NCBI RefSeq assembly: GCF_000380335.1
Contig: NC_021149.1
Location: forward strand, 3,214,501 to 3,278,500
Direction of reading: 5' to 3'
DNA: 64,000 nt
Source of the DNA: Azotobacter vinelandii CA
GTDB taxonomy: Bacteria; Pseudomonadota; Gammaproteobacteria; Pseudomonadales; Pseudomonadaceae
Below, in pieces: positions 17,036-25,566 of this stretch (its first letter is position 1; the number at the start of each line of letters is the position of its first letter). Position numbers and translations under genes: made by a program. Below the pieces are notes generated by a model. The model made no database searches. It had not been told where the DNA came from and was given only the letters and a program-made list of their open reading frames with translations.

Positions 17036-18229
17036 TCAGGCCCCCAGCTCTCCGGCGACTTCGCGCACCTGTCGCATCAGGGCCTCGGCCGGCGGCGAAT
17101 GCCGGCAGCCGGTGCGGTAGATCAGGCCGATGGCGCGGTTCGTGCCACGCAGTTGCAGGGGCAAGGGCCACAGCTCGCCGGCGGCGATTTCGTATTCCAG
17201 TTGATGCGCCGAAACGGCGGCGATCATGTCGGACTGCAGGAGCAGGCCACGGATGATCGCCAGATCCCCCGTCTCCACGATGGGCCGGGGAGCGCCGACG
17301 CCGAGTTCGGCGAGGCAGGCGTCGAGCTGCTGCCGGGCGGGCGCGCCGGCTCGCGGCAGCACCCAGCGGGCCCGGCCGAGATCGCTCGGCGCGATATCCC
17401 GGCGCAACAGCGGATGGTCCCGCCGCGCCAGCACCACCAGATCCTCGCTCAGCAGCCGCTCGCCGTGCAGATCGCTGGCGTATTCGGAAGGCCGCAGGGC
17501 GCCGAGCACGAAGTCGATGTCGCCGGCGCGCAGTTCGGTGGCCAGCAGATCGAAGGGGCTTTCGATGGTCGCCACGCGCACCCCCGGATGGGCTGTGGTC
17601 AGGCGGACGATGGCCTCGGGCAGGATGCGGGTTCGCCCGAGCGGCAGGGCCCCCACGCTGACCCTGCCCTGCAGCGTGCCGCACAGGGCGGCGATGTCCG
17701 CATCGATATGGCGCAGCTCGTTCAGCGCCCGGCGGATATGGAGCAGGATTTCTTCGCTGCTCCGGGTCGGCTGCAGGCCGTGGGGCGTGCGCTCGAACAG
17801 AAGATGCCCGCAGCCGCTCTCCAGGACCTTGAGCGCCGCGCTCACCGCCGGCTGGGTCAGACCGAAAGCGTTGGCCACGGTTTGCATGTGGCGGGTCTCG
17901 CAGAGCTTCACGAACAGCTCCAGCCGGCCGGCGTGCAGCAGATAGAGCGGCTCGGCGGTGTTTCCCAGCACCTGGGGGACCATCGCTATCTCGGCGAGCG
18001 TCTGCTGCGCCCTGGGCAGGACGTGCCTGCCGTGGTCGGTCAGCCGCATGCCGTTGGCGTGGCGTTCGAACAGCACGACGCCGAGACGTTTCTCGAGATC
18101 CGCGATCGCCCGGGTGACCACCGATTGCGCCCGGTAGAGCACCCTGGAAGCCCTGGACACGCTGCCCAGCTCGGCCACTCGCACGAAGGCGCGAATCTGC
18201 ATCAGGTTGGGATATTCGGCGAACGACAT
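17036..18229 (-). CDS. galR: LysR-type regulator of gallate genes
   Basis: 397 residues, longer than most LysR proteins. HTH at about 8-70 (NLMQIRAFVRVAELGSVSRA, AQSVVTRAIADLEKRLG). A second LysR-like HTH-resembling stretch follows (LCETRHMQTVANAFGLTQPA and VSAALKVLESGCGHLLFERT, about 107-155) and then the effector domain. A duplicated HTH would explain the extra 90 residues. GbpR/GalR-like proteins of about 400 aa share this layout as I recall. I chose ATG 18229; a GTG at 18241 has no Shine-Dalgarno. Divergent from galBCD, convergent with galTA. Confidence 0.85.
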   Translation of the reverse strand: MSFAEYPNLMQIRAFVRVAELGSVSRASRVLYRAQSVVTRAIADLEKRLGVVLFERHANGMRLTDHGRHVLPRAQQTLAEIAMVPQVLGNTAEPLYLLHAGRLELFVKLCETRHMQTVANAFGLTQPAVSAALKVLESGCGHLLFERTPHGLQPTRSSEEILLHIRRALNELRHIDADIAALCGTLQGRVSVGALPLGRTRILPEAIVRLTTAHPGVRVATIESPFDLLATELRAGDIDFVLGALRPSEYASDLHGERLLSEDLVVLARRDHPLLRRDIAPSDLGRARWVLPRAGAPARQQLDACLAELGVGAPRPIVETGDLAIIRGLLLQSDMIAAVSAHQLEYEIAAGELWPLPLQLRGTNRAIGLIYRTGCRHSPPAEALMRQVREVAGELGA

Positions 18230-18280
18230 GCAGCGTTCCACTCGCGGGGCGGGAAGGAAAGCGCACTATGCGCTCGCAAG

Positions 18281-18303
18281 CCTCATAAGTAAAACGCATA
18301 CCT
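18281..18303 (+). promoter_or_regulatory. Candidate GalR operator upstream of galB
   Basis: CCTCATAA (18281-18288), 9 bp, ATACCT (18298-18303); same blocks and spacing as 14182-14204. It overlaps an inverted repeat TATGCG (18267-18272) and CGCATA (18295-18300). The galR-galB intergenic region also serves galR autoregulation. Confidence 0.6.
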
Positions 18304-18373
18304 CATCCAATTGAACGCATTATTCGGCGCGTTTCGGGCATGCCACCCTTTTTCAAAACACGAGGAGCCCGAT

Positions 18374-19111
18374 ATGAACGATTCGAGCAAGAAAACAGCC
18401 TTGGTGGTCAGCGCGCATTCCGCCGATTTCGTCTGGCGGGCCGGCGGCGCCATCGCGCTGCACGCCCTGCAGGGGTACGCCGTGCAGATCGTCTGTCTGT
18501 CCTTCGGCGAGCGTGGCGAGTCCGCCAAACTCTGGCGCAAAGGCGGCATGACGGAAGAGAAGGTCAAGGCCGCGCGCCGGGAAGAAGCCCAGGCGGCAGC
18601 CGACCTGCTGGGCGCCAGCGTCGAGTTCTTCGATCTCGGCGACTATCCGATGCGCGCCGACAAGGACAGCCTGTTCCGCCTGGCGGACGTCATGCGTCGC
18701 GTGCAGCCCGAGTTCGTACTCAGCCACTCGCCGAAGGACCCTTACAACTACGATCACCCGCTGGCCATGCACCTGACCCAGGAAGCCCGCATCATCGCCC
18801 AGGCCGAAGGCTACAAGCCGGGCGAGAAGATCGTCGCCGCCCCGCCGGTCTACAGCTTCGAGCCGCACCAGCCCGAGCAGTGCGAATGGTGTCCGGACGT
18901 GCTGCTGGACATCACCGAGGTATGGGACAGGAAGTACGCGGCCATCCAGTGCATGGCCGGTCAGGAACACCTCTGGGAGTACTACACCCGCGTGGCCCTG
19001 CAGCGGGGCGTGCAGGCCAAGCGCAACGTCGGCATCGCCTCGAGCAAGAACATCGTCTACGCCGAGGGCTATCAGAGCGTCTTCCCGCGCGTCACGGAGA
19101 ATCTGGCATGA
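18374..19111 (+). CDS. galB: 4-oxalomesaconate hydratase
   Basis: 245 residues of the PIG-L/LmbE zinc-dependent fold: first metal motif as [13 protein letters not shown] (AHxxD), second as [16 protein letters not shown]. GalB hydrates 4-oxalomesaconate to 4-carboxy-4-hydroxy-2-oxoadipate and is unrelated to LigJ. GAGGAG box before ATG 18374; the stop overlaps galC (ATGA). Confidence 0.9.
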   Translation: MNDSSKKTALVVSAHSADFVWRAGGAIALHALQGYAVQIVCLSFGERGESAKLWRKGGMTEEKVKAARREEAQAAADLLGASVEFFDLGDYPMRADKDSLFRLADVMRRVQPEFVLSHSPKDPYNYDHPLAMHLTQEARIIAQAEGYKPGEKIVAAPPVYSFEPHQPEQCEWCPDVLLDITEVWDRKYAAIQCMAGQEHLWEYYTRVALQRGVQAKRNVGIASSKNIVYAEGYQSVFPRVTENLA

Positions 19112-19824
19112 GCAGTCTGATCGGCAAGACCGGCATCGTCGTGCGCAACATCCCCCGCGCCGAGGCGGACCTGATCGACGAATTGACGCTCTACGGGGTG
19201 GCCACGGTACACGAGGCGCAGGGCCGCAAGGGGCTGCTCGATCCGGCCGTCCGCCCGATCCAGCAGGATGTCGCGATCAGCGGCTCGGCGGTCACCGTGC
19301 TGGTGGCGCCGGGGGACAACTGGATGTTCCACGTCGCGGTGGAGCAGTGCCGGCCGGGCGACGTCCTGGTCGTCGCACCCAGTTCGGCCTGCAGCGACGG
19401 TTATTTCGGCGATCTGCTCGCCACCTCGCTCAAAGCCCGCGGCGTACGCGGGCTGGTGATCGATGCCGGCGTCCGGGATACCCGCACGCTGCGCGAGATG
19501 GGCTTCTTCGTCTGGTCGCGCGCGATCAATGCCCAGGGGACCATCAAGGAAACCCTCGGCTCGGTGAACCTTCCCGTGGTCTGCGCCGGACAGTTGGTCA
19601 ACCCGGGGGACGTGATTCTCGCCGACGACGATGGCGTGGTAGTGGTCCGCCGCGGCGAAGTGCCCCAGGTCGTCGAGGCCAGCCGCAAGCGGGCGGATGT
19701 CGAAGAGCAGAAGCGCGTGCGCCTGGCCGAAGGCGAACTGGGCCTGGACATCTACGACATGCGCGCCCGGCTGGCCGAAAAGGGCCTGCGCTACGTCGAC
19801 AGTCCGGACGAACTGGAACGCTGA
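19108..19824 (+). CDS. galC: 4-carboxy-4-hydroxy-2-oxoadipate aldolase
   Basis: 238 residues of the RraA-like class II aldolase family (HMG/CHA aldolase). Conserved parts: [12 protein letters not shown], the [10 protein letters not shown] loop, the divalent-metal and pyruvate-binding [20 protein letters not shown], and [17 protein letters not shown]. It cleaves the galB product to pyruvate and oxaloacetate, ending the gallate pathway. Translationally coupled to galB. Confidence 0.92.
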   Translation: MSSLIGKTGIVVRNIPRAEADLIDELTLYGVATVHEAQGRKGLLDPAVRPIQQDVAISGSAVTVLVAPGDNWMFHVAVEQCRPGDVLVVAPSSACSDGYFGDLLATSLKARGVRGLVIDAGVRDTRTLREMGFFVWSRAINAQGTIKETLGSVNLPVVCAGQLVNPGDVILADDDGVVVVRRGEVPQVVEASRKRADVEEQKRVRLAEGELGLDIYDMRARLAEKGLRYVDSPDELER

Positions 19825-19895
19825 AGCGCCTGGGTACGGGAGGCGCCGCCCGGCAACGGGCGGGCTCCCGGACCAGGCCAGACCAGGAACACGAT

Positions 19896-20978
19896 ATGAG
19901 CCAGACTCGCATTCCCTGCATGTTGATTCGCGGCGGCACCTCCAAGGGCGCCTTCTTCCTGGCCCGGGATCTGCCGGCTGATGCCGCCCTGCGCGACCGG
20001 GTCCTGCTGGCCTGCATGGGCTCGCCGGACAAACGGCAGATCGACGGTATCGGCGGCGCCAACTCGCTGACCAGCAAGGTCGCCATCGTCAAGCCTTCCG
20101 AGCGGGCGAACGCCGACGTGGACTATCTGTTCGCCCAGGTCGCGGTCGAGGAGCCGCGCGTGGACTTCGGCCAGAACTGCGGCAACATCCTGGCCGGCGT
20201 CGGCCCCTTCGCCATCGAGCGCGGCCTGGTGCCCGTCCGGGGCGATACCACCCCGGTGCGCATCTTCATGGAAAACACCGGACAGATCGCCATCGCCCAG
20301 GTACCCACGCCGAGCGCGAGGGTTCAATACGCCGGCGAGGCGCGCATCGATGGCGTGCCCGGCAGCGCCGCGCCGATCATTGTCGAATTCGAGGATATCG
20401 CCGGCTCCAGTTGCGGCGCGCTGCTGCCCACGGGCAATGCCCGCGATGCCTTCGACGGCGTCGAGGTGACCTGCATCGACAACGGCATGCCCGTGGTCCT
20501 CGTCCCGGCGGCCAGGGTCGGGCGTAGCGGCTACGAGAGCAGCGAAGAGCTGGATGCCGACGACGCACTCAAGGCCGTGCTCGAATCGATCCGCCTGCAG
20601 GCCGGACCGCGCATGAACCTGGGCGACGTGATCCGGCGCACGGTTCCCAAGATGTGTCTGATCGCGCCGCCGCAAAAAGGCGGAGCCATCAGCAGCCGGA
20701 CCTTCATTCCGCATCGCTGCCACACCTCCATCGGCGTGTTCGGCGCGGTCAGCGTCGCCTCGGCCTGCCTGATCGAAGGCTCGGTGGCCGACGGCCTGGC
20801 CAGGGTCGAGCAGCGCGAGCGCATACGCCTGTCCGTCGAGCACCCCACCGGCGAGTTCACCGTCGAGTTGCGCAAACGGGGCAGCGAACCGGCCGGCTGC
20901 GGGCTGCTGCGCACGGCACGGCTGCTGTTCGACGGCGCGGTATGCATCCCCGAAACCCTCTGGCCCGGCCACACCTGA
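19896..20978 (+). CDS. galD: 4-oxalomesaconate tautomerase
   Basis: 360 residues of the PrpF family: RGGTSKGAFF near the N-terminus, GIGGANSLTSKVAIV, and FGQNCGNILAGVGPFAIERG, which contains the conserved cysteine. GalD converts the keto tautomer of 4-oxalomesaconate to the enol form used by GalB. It follows galC after 71 bp. Length and motifs agree with the P. putida enzyme. Confidence 0.9.
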   Translation: MSQTRIPCMLIRGGTSKGAFFLARDLPADAALRDRVLLACMGSPDKRQIDGIGGANSLTSKVAIVKPSERANADVDYLFAQVAVEEPRVDFGQNCGNILAGVGPFAIERGLVPVRGDTTPVRIFMENTGQIAIAQVPTPSARVQYAGEARIDGVPGSAAPIIVEFEDIAGSSCGALLPTGNARDAFDGVEVTCIDNGMPVVLVPAARVGRSGYESSEELDADDALKAVLESIRLQAGPRMNLGDVIRRTVPKMCLIAPPQKGGAISSRTFIPHRCHTSIGVFGAVSVASACLIEGSVADGLARVEQRERIRLSVEHPTGEFTVELRKRGSEPAGCGLLRTARLLFDGAVCIPETLWPGHT

Positions 20979-21014
20979 GTTCCGCGCATCGCCGCCGACT
21001 GTCACGCGTCATAC

Positions 21015-21105
21015 AACAATAAACAAGGAAGACAGCATGCACATTCCGCCCGGCAGCCGCCCATGGCGGCGCTCTCGCCCGTCCGCCGTCCCACCGGATG
21101 GATGA
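21015..21105 (+). other. Orphan translation start with short ORF (22 codons) before the porin gene
   Basis: AACAATAA (21015-21022, Hfq/Crc-like) and AAGGAAG precede ATG 21037 with ideal spacing, the usual signals of a porin or carrier gene. The frame is open for only 22 codons (MHIPPGSRPWRR...) and stops at 21105. The true porin start at 21222 has a much weaker ribosome site. This may be a leader peptide or the stranded 5' end of a rearranged gene. Confidence 0.5.
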
Positions 21106-21221
21106 ATTTTCATGTCCTGATCATCCCGGCCCGTCAGCGCACAAACGGGCCTTTCCCTTCGCCCGATGCATCCGCGATCGCGGAGGGGATCTTTTGCACC
21201 TTTTCCAGTGAAGCTTCGCCG

Positions 21222-22511
21222 ATGACAACAACAATGAAAAACACGCCTCCAGGCTTTCCGTCGCATTCTTCCGCCACCCTCGCCTTCGCCCTGGCCATCG
21301 CCGCCGGCGGCGCCCAGGCCGCAGGCTTCGTCGAAGACGCCAAGGGCACCCTGACCCTGCGCAACTTCTTCATCAACCGCGACTTCAAGGGCGACAACGC
21401 CACCCGCAGCAAGGCCGAGGAGTGGACCCAGAACTTCCTCCTCGACCTCAAGTCCGGCTACACCGAGGGCCCACTCGGCCTCGGCCTCGACGTGCTCGGC
21501 CTCTACTCCGTCAAGCTCGACGGCGGCAAGGGCACCGGCGGCACCCAGTTGTTGCCGCTCGACCACGACGGCAAGCCCGCCGACCGCTTCGGCCGCCTGG
21601 CGGTGGCCGGCAAGCTGAAGCTCTCGGAAACCGAACTGCGCGCCGGCGAATGGGCGCTGGTACTGCCGATCCTGCGCTCCGACGACGGCCGCTCGCTGCC
21701 GCAGACCTTCCGCGGCTCCATGCTCACCTCGAAGGAAATCGAGAACCTCACCCTCTACGCCGGCCACATCACCGGCAACAGCCCGCGCGACGACGGCAGC
21801 ATGGAGGAGATGACCCTGTTCGGCACCAGTCCCTACACCAGCGACCGCACCTCCGACGATTTCGACTTCGGCGGCCTCGAATACAGCTTCAACGGCAAGC
21901 GCACCCTGGTCGGCGTCTGGTACGCGCGCCTGAAGGACATCTACAAGCAGCGCTACATCCAGCTCCAGCACAGCCAGCCGCTGGGCGGCGACTGGACCCT
22001 GGGCGCCAACATCGGCTACTTCGACGGCGAGGACGACGGCGAGGCGCTCGAAGGCCATCTGGACAACAAGGCGCTGTCCGGGCTGTTCTCGCTCCGGACC
22101 GGTGCGCACACCTTCTACCTGGGCCTGCAGCGGATCAGCGGCGACAGCAAGTGGCTGCGGGTCAACGGCACCAGCGGCGGCACCTTGGCCAACGACAGCT
22201 ACAACTCCAGCTACGACAACGCCCGCGAACGCTCCTGGCAGCTACGCTACGACTACAACTTCGCCGCCCTGGGCATGCCGGGGCTGACCTTCATGACCCG
22301 CTACATCAGCGGCAAGAACATCCACGTCGGCGCCGTCGACGACGGCGAGGAATGGGGCCGCGAGAGCGAAGTGGCCTACGTGGTGCAGAGCGGCGCAGCG
22401 AAGAACCTGACGCTGCGCTGGCGCAACACCACCATGCGCCGCGACTACGGCAGCGACAACCAGTTCAACGAGCAACGCCTGATCGTCCAGTACCCGCTGT
22501 CGCTGTTCTGA
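21222..22511 (+). CDS. galP: OprD-family porin of the gallate cluster (GalP-like)
   Basis: 429 residues: signal peptide ending GGAQA, OprD N-terminal signature AAGFVEDAKGTLTLRNFFIN, and C-terminal QRLIVQYPLSLF ending in Phe as for outer-membrane barrels. In P. putida the gal locus includes an OprD-type porin, galP. Start at ATG 21222 or 21234; AACAACAA (21226-21233) sits between them. Upstream DNA looks rearranged (see 21015-21105). Confidence 0.82.
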   Translation: MTTTMKNTPPGFPSHSSATLAFALAIAAGGAQAAGFVEDAKGTLTLRNFFINRDFKGDNATRSKAEEWTQNFLLDLKSGYTEGPLGLGLDVLGLYSVKLDGGKGTGGTQLLPLDHDGKPADRFGRLAVAGKLKLSETELRAGEWALVLPILRSDDGRSLPQTFRGSMLTSKEIENLTLYAGHITGNSPRDDGSMEEMTLFGTSPYTSDRTSDDFDFGGLEYSFNGKRTLVGVWYARLKDIYKQRYIQLQHSQPLGGDWTLGANIGYFDGEDDGEALEGHLDNKALSGLFSLRTGAHTFYLGLQRISGDSKWLRVNGTSGGTLANDSYNSSYDNARERSWQLRYDYNFAALGMPGLTFMTRYISGKNIHVGAVDDGEEWGRESEVAYVVQSGAAKNLTLRWRNTTMRRDYGSDNQFNEQRLIVQYPLSLF

Positions 22512-22618
22512 AACCTCTGTCTCCTGTCGCAAAGGCCGGGGAAAGCACCTTGCAAACCCGATCCTTTCAAGGTTTTCGGCCGGCTGCTTGCCGGCTAGGG
22601 GTGCAGGAGCAGATGCAA

Positions 22619-24104
22619 CGTGCCCACGCCCTCGCGCTCGTCGTTATACATAAGTTCCGGCGAGCGCATCGCGTGCTTCCAGTGCAATGACAAACTCCCG
22701 CAATCGCTGCAATCCGATCCACATGGCCTTGGGGCCGGGTGGGCCATCGTGTTTGCGCCCCAGATAGCCGCCCAGACCGGCCACCCACTCAACCATCTCG
22801 CCCAGTCGAGGTGGCACCGGCAGCGGTGGGCAGCGCTTGATCACGAGGTAGGCGGCCCGCCACTCCCGGGCTTCGAAAATCAACTCGCAATTCAGCTCCG
22901 GGCAGGCACGTCCGAGCATCAGGCTGTACAGCACTCGCCAGGCAACCACCAGGTAAAGCCCGATGCAAGGCAGTAGCCGCTCCTCGGTTTCCAGTTGCAG
23001 GCAATTGATCTGACAGCCGTTTTTCAGGACATGAAAGTAAATCTCGATATACCAGCGCACGGCATACCAGGCGACAATCGTAGAGGCCTGTTCCAGGCTG
23101 CCCACCGGCAAGCTGGTCAGCAACAGCCACTCCAGCGGCTCGACGCCCTCCGGAGGATTCTCTTCGCGGGCCAGCACGGCATTGACGGAGACTTCCGGCA
23201 AGTGGCGACCGATTCGAGCGGGGGGACGCAGCACGACAGTGGCCGAACGCAACGTGACCCGGGCCTGCCGGGCCGGGCGCTTCGGGCGTGCCCGGACCTC
23301 GACGGCGAGCTGCCCCAGACCCGGCGCCATGGCCAGCGATGCCCATAGCTTGTCGGCATCGCCCGTCAGCACGCGTCGATCCTGTGCCGCACGCACGATC
23401 CACTGCGCCCGCGTGGACGGTGCGACTTCCGCATACTCGGTGAACCATTCATACAGATCCCCTTCCGCATCGGCGAGGTTCACCAATTGCGTTTTGGGGA
23501 TCTGCCCCTGCAACGCGCAGCTAGCCTGGTAACTGTCGATCCCGCGCCGGCTCTCCTTCTCGTCCACGCCCTTGCCACGACGCGCCTTGCGCGGACTCGG
23601 TTCGTCGCGGCTCCACCACAAGGCCTCCACGACCCCAAGGCAGATGCGTTCTGGGGTAAAGGCCACGGTCGGATGCAACCGACGCGGGTATTTCTGCTGC
23701 TCCTTGAGCGTGCCCACGCCCTTGGGGCCCAGGCTCACCCACTTGTCGAGCTCGGTGGTGTCCTGTACCAGCAACACCACCGGGCAACACTCCATGCGCT
23801 GCAGCGTGGCATCCCGATGCGGTGTCAGCACCGTCTCGAATGTTGCCTTCTCGTGGTCGAAGAACCGATAGGCCGCCATCGTTTCCGCCCAGCCCCGGCA
23901 GGCCGCGGGAATGCTGCTCCCCGGGTGCGCTCCCAACCGCTCCAGGACCTTGGCTACCCGTACATTCAGGCGCTCATCGCCCAGGTCGGCGGTCTGCATT
24001 TCTTCCTCTGCCCAGTTCATCGTCATTCTCCACGAATCCCTTTTGGGTATAGACCTGTGGGGACTGGAGTTGTGTATAACGACGAGCGCAGGGGCCTGGG
24101 CACG
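22619..24104. mobile_element. IS4-family (IS50-like) insertion sequence
   Basis: About 1.49 kb bounded by 32-bp inverted repeats (22619-22650 and 24073-24104) with three mismatches; each has outer CGTGCCC and inner GCGCTCGTCGTTATACA. The inner part resembles the TTATACACAAG box of IS50 ends. One transposase gene fills it and its stop codon lies inside the left repeat. I see no 9-bp target duplication (CAGATGCAA left, ATCATCCTC right), so the exact tips are uncertain or the element arose from a rearranged copy. Confidence 0.75.
22644..24026 (-). CDS. IS4/IS50-type DDE transposase
   Basis: 460 residues. N-terminal Tn5-like DNA-binding segment NWAEEEMQTADLGDERLNVR; catalytic D89 in LLVQDTTELD, second D in NLADAEGDLYEW, and E in the YREK-like segment WYIEIYFHVLKNGCQ. 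The region EENPPEGVEPLEWLLLTS matches the Tn5 beta-strand insert. No frameshift seen, so it is probably intact. Start at ATG 24026 (or 24020). Confidence 0.9.
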   Translation of the reverse strand: MTMNWAEEEMQTADLGDERLNVRVAKVLERLGAHPGSSIPAACRGWAETMAAYRFFDHEKATFETVLTPHRDATLQRMECCPVVLLVQDTTELDKWVSLGPKGVGTLKEQQKYPRRLHPTVAFTPERICLGVVEALWWSRDEPSPRKARRGKGVDEKESRRGIDSYQASCALQGQIPKTQLVNLADAEGDLYEWFTEYAEVAPSTRAQWIVRAAQDRRVLTGDADKLWASLAMAPGLGQLAVEVRARPKRPARQARVTLRSATVVLRPPARIGRHLPEVSVNAVLAREENPPEGVEPLEWLLLTSLPVGSLEQASTIVAWYAVRWYIEIYFHVLKNGCQINCLQLETEERLLPCIGLYLVVAWRVLYSLMLGRACPELNCELIFEAREWRAAYLVIKRCPPLPVPPRLGEMVEWVAGLGGYLGRKHDGPPGPKAMWIGLQRLREFVIALEARDALAGTYV

Positions 24105-24122
24105 ATCATCCTCGCCGTTGAT

Positions 24123-24148
24123 GGCTCCCACGCTCCTGCGTGGGAGCC
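24123..24148. repeat. Perfect 11-bp-stem hairpin beside the IS
   Basis: GGCTCCCACGC-TCCT-GCGTGGGAGCC. Repeats of the GTTCCCACGC-hairpin type are common in Pseudomonadaceae intergenic DNA. It lies 18 bp outside the right inverted repeat and may have been the original landing site of the element. Confidence 0.6.
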
Positions 24149-24259
24149 CGGGGCCGGGCGCTCCGGCGCCGCAACACATTCACTTCAAGCATATTAGAAT
24201 ATGCAAAAAATGAATTTCCATCATCTAATGATGCTCTGTAGCCTTCTAAGCAACCAGCC

Positions 24260-24302
24260 GGACAAGATCCTTTTCTTATAAGAGAAGAACCGGGTCTTGT
24301 CC
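24260..24302. promoter_or_regulatory. Nested inverted repeats before the organosulfur operon
   Basis: Outer arms GGACAAGA (24260-24267) and TCTTGTCC (24295-24302) enclose the palindrome TCTTATAAGA (24274-24283), 34 nt before the start codon at 24336. It could be an operator or a leader hairpin. The remaining DNA from 24149 is AT-rich and holds no gene. Confidence 0.45.
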
Positions 24303-24335
24303 TTTCCAACCCTCACACAGGCAGGAGCCCGGCAC

Positions 24336-25427
24336 ATGAGCGTTCAGATTCTCGGCATGATCGGCCATCGACTTTCCTCGGAAACCATAGCCCCGGTAGG
24401 GCCGGTATTCGACAAGAACTACATCCGCAACTTCGCCCAGGCGCACGAGAACGCCGGTTTCGACCGCATCCTGGTCGGCTACTGGTCCGATCAGCCCGAC
24501 GGCTTCCTGGTCACCGCCCTGGCCGGCCTGTCCACCAGCCGCATCGGCCTGCTGCTGGCGCACCGGCCGGGCTTCGTCGCGCCGACCCTGGCCGCGCGCA
24601 AGCTGGCGACCCTCGACCAGTTGCTCGACGGCCGCCTGGCGCTGAACGTGATCAGCGGCGGCAGCGACAGCGAGCAGCGCAAGGACGGCGACTTCCTCGA
24701 CCACGACCAGCGCTATGCGCGCACCGACGAGTTCCTCGAGGTGCTGAGGAAGACCTGGACCTCGGAACAGCCGTTCGACCACAAGGGCGAGTTCTATCGG
24801 GTCGAGCAGGCCTTCTCGGCGGTCAAGAGCGAGCAGAAGCCGCACCTGCCGGTGTATTTCAGCGGCGCCTCGGACGCCGCCATCCGCGTCGCCGGCAAGC
24901 ACGCCGACGTCTACATGCTGTGGGGCGAATCCCTGCAGCAGACCCGCGAGCTGGTCGAGCGCGTGCGCGCCGAGGCGGCCGGGCACGGCCGCGACATCGA
25001 GTTCAGCGTGTCCTTCCGGCCGATCGTCGCCGCCACCGAGGACGCCGCCTGGGCCAAGGCCGAGGTCATCCTGAGCCGCGCCCGCGCGCGTCACGAAGTG
25101 GCCCGACCGGAACTCTCCCTCAAGCCGGAAAGCATCGGCGCCCAGCGCCTGCGCGCCACCGTGGCCCAGGGCGAGCGGGTCGACAAGCGCCTGTGGACCG
25201 GTATCGCCGGGCTGGTCGGCGGCGGCCACAACTCCACCGCGCTGGTCGGCACCCCGGAACAGGTCGCCGACGCCCTGATCGACTACTACGACCTGGGCAT
25301 CCGCAACATCCTGATCCGCGGCTTCGACCCGCTCAACGACGCCGTCGACTACGGCCGCGAGCTGATCCCGCTGATCCGCGCCAAGGCGGCCGAACGCGAC
25401 CTGCGAAACAGCGCCCGCCGCGCCTGA
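24336..25427 (+). CDS. SsuD-like FMNH2-dependent monooxygenase
   Basis: 363 residues of the bacterial luciferase-like (LLM) family, nearest in form to alkanesulfonate monooxygenase: GFDRILVGYWSDQPDGFLV, AHRPGFVAPTLAARKLATLD, GRLALNVISGGSDSEQRKDGD and the YARTDEFLEVLRKTW helix. Such enzymes use FMNH2 and O2 to release sulfite from sulfonates or sulfones in the cytoplasm. First gene of an eight-gene run. GGAG box 9 nt before ATG 24336. Substrate unknown. Confidence 0.85.
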   Translation: MSVQILGMIGHRLSSETIAPVGPVFDKNYIRNFAQAHENAGFDRILVGYWSDQPDGFLVTALAGLSTSRIGLLLAHRPGFVAPTLAARKLATLDQLLDGRLALNVISGGSDSEQRKDGDFLDHDQRYARTDEFLEVLRKTWTSEQPFDHKGEFYRVEQAFSAVKSEQKPHLPVYFSGASDAAIRVAGKHADVYMLWGESLQQTRELVERVRAEAAGHGRDIEFSVSFRPIVAATEDAAWAKAEVILSRARARHEVARPELSLKPESIGAQRLRATVAQGERVDKRLWTGIAGLVGGGHNSTALVGTPEQVADALIDYYDLGIRNILIRGFDPLNDAVDYGRELIPLIRAKAAERDLRNSARRA

Positions 25428-25500
25428 CCCCTTCCCCGCCGCAGCATCCGGCGCGACCGCACCAGCGGAGCGCTCCACACCCTTTCGTGGAGACCGCTTC

Positions 25501-25566
25501 ATGACCGATCCGCTGCTCGCCCCGGCGAGCCCACTGCCCCGATCCCGCCGCGAGACCGACCGATGA
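25501..25566 (+). other. Possible 21-codon coupled ORF
   Basis: ATG 25501 with GGAG 9 nt upstream; the stop overlaps the next start codon as ATGA (25563-25566). Encodes MTDPLLAPASPLPRSRRETD(R). It may only serve to couple translation to the next gene; no family. Confidence 0.3.
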
